This document shows positions 23,471 to 23,523 of a DNA stretch of 23,523 bases, one piece after another (the first letter of the stretch is position 1; each line of letters opens with the position of its first letter). Origin of the DNA: Fen-1362 sp964597035 (GTDB lineage: Bacteria > Planctomycetota > Phycisphaerae > Sedimentisphaerales > Anaerobacaceae); contig CAZQWM010000039.1 of assembly GCA_964597035.1 (NCBI GenBank), forward strand, positions 1 to 23,523. Reading direction: 5' to 3'. The notes below the pieces were generated by a model, which saw only the letters and a program-made list of their open reading frames with translations, searched no databases and had not been told where the DNA came from. The position numbers were made by a program, and so were the translations under genes.

Positions 23471-23490
23471 AATCGTAGCGCAGCGAAGAC

Positions 23491-23511
23491 CCCGGAATGA
23501 CTTTATCCGGG
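23491..23511. repeat. Inverted repeat after the porin gene
   Basis: CCCGGA (23491-23496) and TCCGGG (23506-23511) flank a 9-nt loop, starting 21 bp after the porin stop. The following bases end in TTTT at the window edge, so this may be the start of a terminator or part of a dispersed intergenic repeat. It cannot be resolved from this window. Confidence 0.4.
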
Positions 23512-23523
23512 ATCCAGGATTTT

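Overview
The window looks like a chromosomal contig from an uncultured planctomycete, most likely class Phycisphaerae and probably a metagenome assembly. Evidence: a PVC-superphylum 'small basic protein' at 8471, an NfeD-NfeD-FloA cluster followed by a protein with a planctomycete-style C-terminus, a K+-dependent membrane pyrophosphatase, a DcaP-like outer-membrane porin, frequent TTG/GTG starts, and a run of exactly 100 Ns (a conventional scaffold gap). It is mainly housekeeping and envelope genes. I see no phage, transposase, CRISPR array, or recognisable defence or biosynthetic cluster.

Layout. (1) 1-1063, minus strand: rhomboid protease and a truncated DUF2238-like membrane protein. (2) 1281-3494: ion-pumping pyrophosphatase HppA, interrupted by the gap and closed by a terminator. 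(3) 3598-7037: RsfS, a divergent YchF-like TGS NTPase and a TMTC-like GT-C/TPR membrane protein, each with a TTG start. (4) 7143-7708: tRNA-Arg(ACG) and a gene-poor stretch with a strong REP-like hairpin; GC skew of the plus strand reverses here. (5) 7709-8894: unknown single-pass protein and the PVC small basic protein, then a terminator. (6) 8935-14033: aminotransferase, long NfeD protease, short NfeD, flotillin-like FloA and a single-pass unknown. (7) 14183-17292, minus strand: large TPR protein, and an operon of a 90-aa unknown, a DJ-1/PfpI protein and a response regulator. (8) 17440-20487: soluble histidine kinase overlapping two tandem CNNM/CorC-type proteins, transcribed divergently from block 7. 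(9) 20498-21907, minus strand: PBP4-type carboxypeptidase; 22073-23470, plus strand: DcaP-like porin, with divergent promoters between them.

How the genes fit together. HppA energises the membrane at the cost of pyrophosphate. The NfeD/FloA genes match the Bacillus yqeZ-yqfA-yqfB arrangement for membrane microdomain proteins. The kinase and response regulator on either side of a shared promoter region may form one signalling pair tied to the CorC-like proteins and the PfpI operon; this is inference from layout. The most unusual points are the skew reversal near the tRNA, the back-to-back promoters of the two-component locus, the Ala/Lys-rich tail on the small basic protein, the altered SxN motif in the PBP4 homologue, and the atypical P-loop and switch region of the YchF-like protein.
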